NCBI GenBank assembly: GCA_002479145.1
Contig: DLLX01000020.1
Span: 1 to 19,671, forward strand
Origin: Prevotella sp. UBA7551
GTDB taxonomy: Bacteria; Bacteroidota; Bacteroidia; Bacteroidales; Bacteroidaceae
DNA length: 19,671 nucleotides
Direction of reading: 5' to 3'
The position numbers were made by a program, and so were the translations under genes. Under the pieces are notes generated by a model, which was given only the letters and a program-made list of their open reading frames with translations, was not told the origin of the DNA and ran no database searches. Below, in pieces: positions 16,476 through 19,671 of this stretch (the stretch's first letter is position 1; each line of letters begins with the position of its first letter).

Positions 16476-18230
16476 ATGATTCATCCGACAACACTTTTAC
16501 GCCATACCGTCACCGCGCTATTTGTCTTTTTCCTTCCCTGCCTGCACGGTCATGCTCAGGAATTTTATCCCGCTTTTAACCTCGAGACGATGCCTAAGCG
16601 GGAAGTGCGGGCTGTATGGCTGACCACCCTGTCCAACTTTGATTGGCCTAAGACCTTAGCCACATCGCCTGAAAGCATCAAGCGTCAGAAACAAGAACTG
16701 ACCCAAACGCTTGACCGTTACGCCCAAGCCAACATCAATACTGTCCTGTTTCAAGTTCGTGTGCGTGCCACCACCATCTATCCATCGGCGATAGAGCCAT
16801 GGGACCGCTGCCTCACTGGACAAGAGGGGAAAAATCCAGGCTATGATCCGCTAACGTTTGCCATCGACGAGTGTCACAAGCGAGGCATGGAGCTGCACGC
16901 CTGGCTTGCCACGATTCCTTGCGGGCCATCGAACTCATTTGGATGCAGGAAGCTACGGAAGAAGGGATTACGTGTCAAGAAAATAGGGAGCAACGGATAC
17001 CTTGACCCGGCTGACAAGCGTGTCGCCCCCTATTTGGCCGCTATATGCATCGAGCTGATGGATAAATACGACATTGACGGCATTCACCTTGACTACATCC
17101 GCTACCCTGATGGATGGCCTCGGCCATCAAAGAAAGGTGGAGACACGCCGGACAACAGACGGGCCAACATCAACCTCATTGTACGAACCATTCATGACGC
17201 AGTAGAAGCCCGGAAACCTTGGGTGAAGGTCAGCGCGTCGCCTTTGGGAAAATACAGTGACCTTACTTGCTACAGCAGCTATGGATACAACGCCCGTGAC
17301 AAAGTATTTCAGGACGCACAGCTATGGCTTAGGGAAGGTTGGATGGAGCAACTCTACCCAATGCAGTACTACCAGGGCAACCACTACTACCCTTTCGTGC
17401 CCGATTGGGTGGAGAACCGTAGTGGACGAACTGTAGTAAGCGGTCTCGGAACTTGGTTCCTGGATTCGAGAGAGGGTCGATGGACACTTGCCGACATATC
17501 CAGACAGATGGAGGTGAGCAGACATGCGGGGATGGGGCACGCCCATTTCAGATCAAAATTCCTACTGGAAAACCACAAGGGCATCTACAACTTCGAGCAG
17601 CGGTTCAATGCCTTCCTTGCGCTCGTACCGGCTATGAAAGACAAACACGATCCCCATCTTGCGGCACCCACCCACCTGCAAGTGAGCGACTCGCTCTTCA
17701 CTTGGCAAGGGGATGCCCCTTACTATAATATATATGTAAGCGACCACTGCCCCGTTGATACGCAAAACCCTGCCAACCTACTGCTTGCCCGCTACCCTCA
17801 CAGGGTAGTTCCTACCTATCTTGCACCACGACTTTTCATCGCATCGCCACATATAGCCGTCACGGCGATGGACAGATATGGCAACGAGAGCAGTTCGCTG
17901 CAGAATGAAACAATGCGCCCAGCCACATCGAAGTACCATCTTCCTTGCAACGTCTATCTGCCCAACGATGGTAACGAGCTTGACATCTCCCAGGCCGTCA
18001 AGGCTTTGCAGCCAATGGATATGGACTATTGCGCCATCTTTTCACTGCAAGGACAATGCTTGAAAGACAACATTCGCCTGCTGCCTGACCATCGTGATGC
18101 CCAACGAATATACATCGGTGGAATGGAAGACGGAGTATACTGGATTTACGCTCACAACCGGCGAACCAAAAAACTGGTGCGTTTAGGCAGTTTTGAGGTG
18201 GACAGAAAAGCGGCCGGCTTCGTCCATTGA
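16476..18230 (+). CDS. Secreted GHL10 (family 10-like) glycosyl hydrolase
   Basis: A 584-residue exported protein. Residues 1-28 form a signal peptide ending GHAQ. The GHL10/DUF187 domain spans about 40-360: it opens with REVRAVWLTTLSNFDWP (42-58), has INTVLFQVRVRATTIYPSAIEPW (87-109, quoted in part) where the family senses the barrel strand, HAWLATIPCG (141-150), and the active-site strand DGIHLDYIRYP (201-211) with an acidic residue at 206. Residues 395-475 look like an FN3-type module, and the last 80 residues form a beta-rich tail without the usual sorting motif. Relatives include YngK; proposed substrates are peptidoglycan or capsule glycans, but substrate is not established by sequence. 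Signal peptide shows type II cysteine absent, so it is not a lipoprotein. It ends at the shared hairpin terminator. Confidence 0.9.
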   Translation: MIHPTTLLRHTVTALFVFFLPCLHGHAQEFYPAFNLETMPKREVRAVWLTTLSNFDWPKTLATSPESIKRQKQELTQTLDRYAQANINTVLFQVRVRATTIYPSAIEPWDRCLTGQEGKNPGYDPLTFAIDECHKRGMELHAWLATIPCGPSNSFGCRKLRKKGLRVKKIGSNGYLDPADKRVAPYLAAICIELMDKYDIDGIHLDYIRYPDGWPRPSKKGGDTPDNRRANINLIVRTIHDAVEARKPWVKVSASPLGKYSDLTCYSSYGYNARDKVFQDAQLWLREGWMEQLYPMQYYQGNHYYPFVPDWVENRSGRTVVSGLGTWFLDSREGRWTLADISRQMEVSRHAGMGHAHFRSKFLLENHKGIYNFEQRFNAFLALVPAMKDKHDPHLAAPTHLQVSDSLFTWQGDAPYYNIYVSDHCPVDTQNPANLLLARYPHRVVPTYLAPRLFIASPHIAVTAMDRYGNESSSLQNETMRPATSKYHLPCNVYLPNDGNELDISQAVKALQPMDMDYCAIFSLQGQCLKDNIRLLPDHRDAQRIYIGGMEDGVYWIYAHNRRTKKLVRLGSFEVDRKAAGFVH

Positions 18231-18254
18231 ACGTTCCTCACACGCCGAACATGT

Positions 18255-18273
18255 CCATGTCAAGGATACATGG
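18255..18273. repeat. Short inverted repeat downstream of the GHL10 gene
   Basis: CCATGT and ACATGG form a 6-bp stem with a 7-base loop, just ahead of the larger terminator hairpin. It may stabilise the transcript end; weak evidence. Confidence 0.4.
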
Positions 18274-18277
18274 CAAT

Positions 18278-18328
18278 CATCCCTTTGCGGCATCGTTAGC
18301 CGATGCAACAAAGGGATGACAGAGTTTT
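18278..18328. terminator. Two-sided hairpin terminator between GHL10 and the BspA-like remnant
   Basis: Outer stem CATCCCTTTG (18278-18287) pairs with CAAAGGGATG (18309-18318); inner stem GCATCG (18290-18295) pairs with CGATGC (18301-18306) around a TTAGC loop. TTTT follows at 18325-18328. It lies between convergent genes and can serve either direction. Confidence 0.7.
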
Positions 18329-18371
18329 ACAGTACTCCAGCTTTCTTCATTCGTTGTTCAAAGCCTTTTCC

Positions 18372-19036
18372 TTATTGGGCCACAAACTTCTTGCCGCCCT
18401 TGATGTAGATATGTCCGGGGACTGTAGTATTCACTCTCCTTCCATCCAGTCCATACACCGGCACGTCTTCATCGGGTGTCAAGGTTGTTACTCCCTCTAC
18501 CGCTGCGGTCTCTGCGCCACCTTTCAGGAAGAAGAAGTCTTTCCAAACGGGGGCTGCCTTATATGCCTCAAGAGCTTCGGTGGGGACGACGACACGCAGA
18601 TTTTTCTTTTGAAGTTCGCTGAAGCTGTCACCAATCATGGGCGGTGTGATGTCTTTAGCGTAAATCTTTTCAAATGACTTCCATTCGCTCCAATGGGTCA
18701 TACTTGCCTCTTCGTATCCCTTGCCAAAGATAACCTCCTTGGTACCAAGCGCTGCCAGCGGTGCTAATGGCACATTTGACAACACTTCAAATACAAAGTC
18801 ACCACAATTCCCAAATGCTCTATCCCCTATCACGTCACGGATTTACCCAATATCACAGAGGTGAGGCCGCTGCAACCATAGAATGCTTCCATGCCTATCT
18901 CCGTCACGGAGTTGGGAATCGTCAAAGAGGTGAGGCCACTGCAACCATAGAATGCTCCGCCGTGTATCCACGTCACGGAGTTACCTATCGTCAAAGAGGT
19001 GAGGCCGCTGCAATAAACGCATCTATTATTGGTTGA
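18372..19036 (-). pseudogene. BspA-like leucine-rich-repeat protein remnant, truncated and frameshifted
   Basis: The minus strand reads LRR_5 units of 23 residues (for example AFYGCSGLTSLTIPNSVTEIG) from 19012 downward, then after KSVT a TGA at 18832-18830; one base inserted at about 18833 joins it to IGDRAFGNCGDF in the next frame, which runs to the stop at 18372. The C-terminus (VYGLDGRRVNTTVPGHIYIKGGKKFVAQ in two halves) is the short Prevotella T9SS-type tail also seen on the protease. The N-terminus is missing: repeat homology breaks off inside a unit at 19012 and a TAA lies at 19039-19037, with no signal peptide. BspA-like proteins are surface adhesins; this copy should not be functional as such. 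Confidence 0.8.
18861..19012 (-). repeat. Tandem 69-bp units encoding LRR_5 repeats
   Basis: Near-identical starts at plus positions 18861, 18930 and 18999 (GTGAGGCC-G/A-CTGCAA), exactly 69 bases apart, each coding one 23-residue repeat on the minus strand. The third copy is cut short after 14 bases. Confidence 0.9.
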
Positions 19037-19434
19037 TTATCAATATTATACGACCTAAACGGTAGAAAAGTGACAGCATGGGGTCTGTTTGTATACGAAA
19101 AGGGCTAACTTTAACGTATTTAACTTTTGATTACATCGAAAATTATAAAAATGGAATTGGATGGGGTGTTTCTACCGAACCCATAATTTGGCAAACAAAA
19201 GTTATCCAATGATATTTTAAAGGGTACCGGTTGAAACAACTCCATCAAAGGATGTGATTACAAATCATACCCTTATTCTATGAGAATCGAGAAAATGTAG
19301 CCCGCTATACTACATTTTCGTCGATTTTATACTTTTCAAACGTAGTTTTCTCATCATTTATGCCGTATTTTGAAAGAAAAGAGTTATTTTTGCGGTATAA
19401 AATATGATACTAATATCAAAAATAGTACTCTAAT
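19037..19434. other. AT-rich non-coding region before the ATPase gene
   Basis: About 400 bases with no gene I can support. It contains the hairpin at 19288-19323 and a distant pair of 9-base inverted repeats, CGGTAGAAA (19060-19068) and TTTCTACCG (19169-19177). A -7-like TATTTTTG lies at 19385-19392, 43 bases before the ATPase ATG, without a well-placed -33 element. Confidence 0.5.
19288..19323. repeat. Strong hairpin upstream of the ATPase gene
   Basis: GAAAATGTAG (19291-19300) is perfectly complementary to CTACATTTTC (19310-19319) around a 9-base loop, and the flanking CGA/TCG extends the stem past a one-base bulge. It could be a terminator for an upstream transcript or a cis-regulatory structure. 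Confidence 0.6.
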
Positions 19435-19671
19435 ATGATATTTGAACGTAAGAAATACTTGGATGAACTTATCGCAGGACGTGGAAATGGACTTGTGAAG
19501 ATTATAACAGGTGTCAGACGATGCGGAAAGTCTTTTCTGCTGTTTGATATCTGGCATAACTGGCTGTTGGAGCATGGGGTGACTGATAGTCACATAATAG
19601 AAATACAGCTTGATGACTTCCGAAACAGACGATTGAGAAAGCCTGATGCATTGCTCGACTATATAGACTCA
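19435..19671 (+). CDS. AAA-type ATP-binding protein, 5' part (DUF4143-type ATPase family likely)
   Basis: The ATG at 19435 opens a frame with 79 codons to the window edge. Walker A-like ITGVRRCGKSF lies at 24-34, preceded by 'FERKKYLDELIAGRGNGLVKI' in two short helices, and followed by HIIEIQLDDF (53-62). This opening matches the AAA_14/DUF4143 ATPases that are abundant in Prevotella and Bacteroides, where the first strand leads to 'GVRRCGKSTLL'. Their cellular role is poorly known. The C-terminal half (nuclease-like DUF4143 in the family) lies outside the window. Confidence 0.85.
   Translation, partial: MIFERKKYLDELIAGRGNGLVKIITGVRRCGKSFLLFDIWHNWLLEHGVTDSHIIEIQLDDFRNRRLRKPDALLDYIDS

Noticed and set aside
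18372..18833. Intact 153-residue protein starting at GTG 18833
   Set aside because: The frame begins inside an LRR unit and continues an upstream repeat array one base out of phase; it is the tail of a broken gene.
18861..19012. CRISPR-like tandem repeat
   Set aside because: The 69-base units are adjacent without spacers and translate as LRR repeats.

Overview
The window looks like the chromosome of a Prevotella-type member of the Bacteroidota (Prevotellaceae). The evidence is a PorT homologue, surface proteins ending in the short Prevotella form of the type IX secretion (T9SS) tail, a BspA-like leucine-rich-repeat remnant, promoters of the Bacteroidota form TTTG-N19..22-TAnnTTTG, and few Shine-Dalgarno sites. 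I see no tRNA, rRNA, CRISPR array, transposase or phage gene.

Left third (1-5877, minus strand): a two-gene operon. The upstream gene encodes a secreted subtilisin-family (S8) protease with a dockerin-type paired Ca-binding loop near its C-terminus. Thirty-eight bases after it comes a long secreted protein, cut by the window edge, made of alternating cohesin-like and choice-of-anchor-D-like beta-sandwich modules (at least three cohesin-like copies at a period of about 235 residues). This looks like a dockerin-bearing enzyme beside a candidate cohesin scaffold: a cellulosome-like assembly built around a protease. It is the most interesting part of the window. The protease reading frame carries an in-frame TGA inside what would be its signal peptide.

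Middle (5878-13470): a 620-base non-coding stretch; a small 2[4Fe-4S] ferredoxin with a clear terminator; porT, a T9SS component that may serve the secretion of the protease; recF followed by a DUF721/DciA-like gene on the minus strand; and, divergently, a membrane-anchored TPR protein overlapping ribH. A nested inverted repeat of about 85 bases then precedes a PIF1-like helicase whose C-terminal HTH_40 part is in another frame, so the gene appears frameshifted.

Right (12937-19671): a minus-strand group recR, four-helix membrane protein, family 2 glycosyltransferase and GNAT acetyltransferase, tightly spaced; upstream of it a small outer-membrane beta-barrel gene; divergently, a secreted GHL10 (family 10-like) glycosyl hydrolase; a two-sided terminator hairpin; a BspA-like pseudogene that is truncated and frameshifted; a 400-base non-coding region with a strong hairpin; and the 5' end of an AAA-type ATPase gene running off the window.

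Three separate coding sequences (protease leader, helicase, BspA remnant) each carry a lesion that a single base change would explain. That is either real decay or sequencing/assembly error, and it matters for how the annotation is read.
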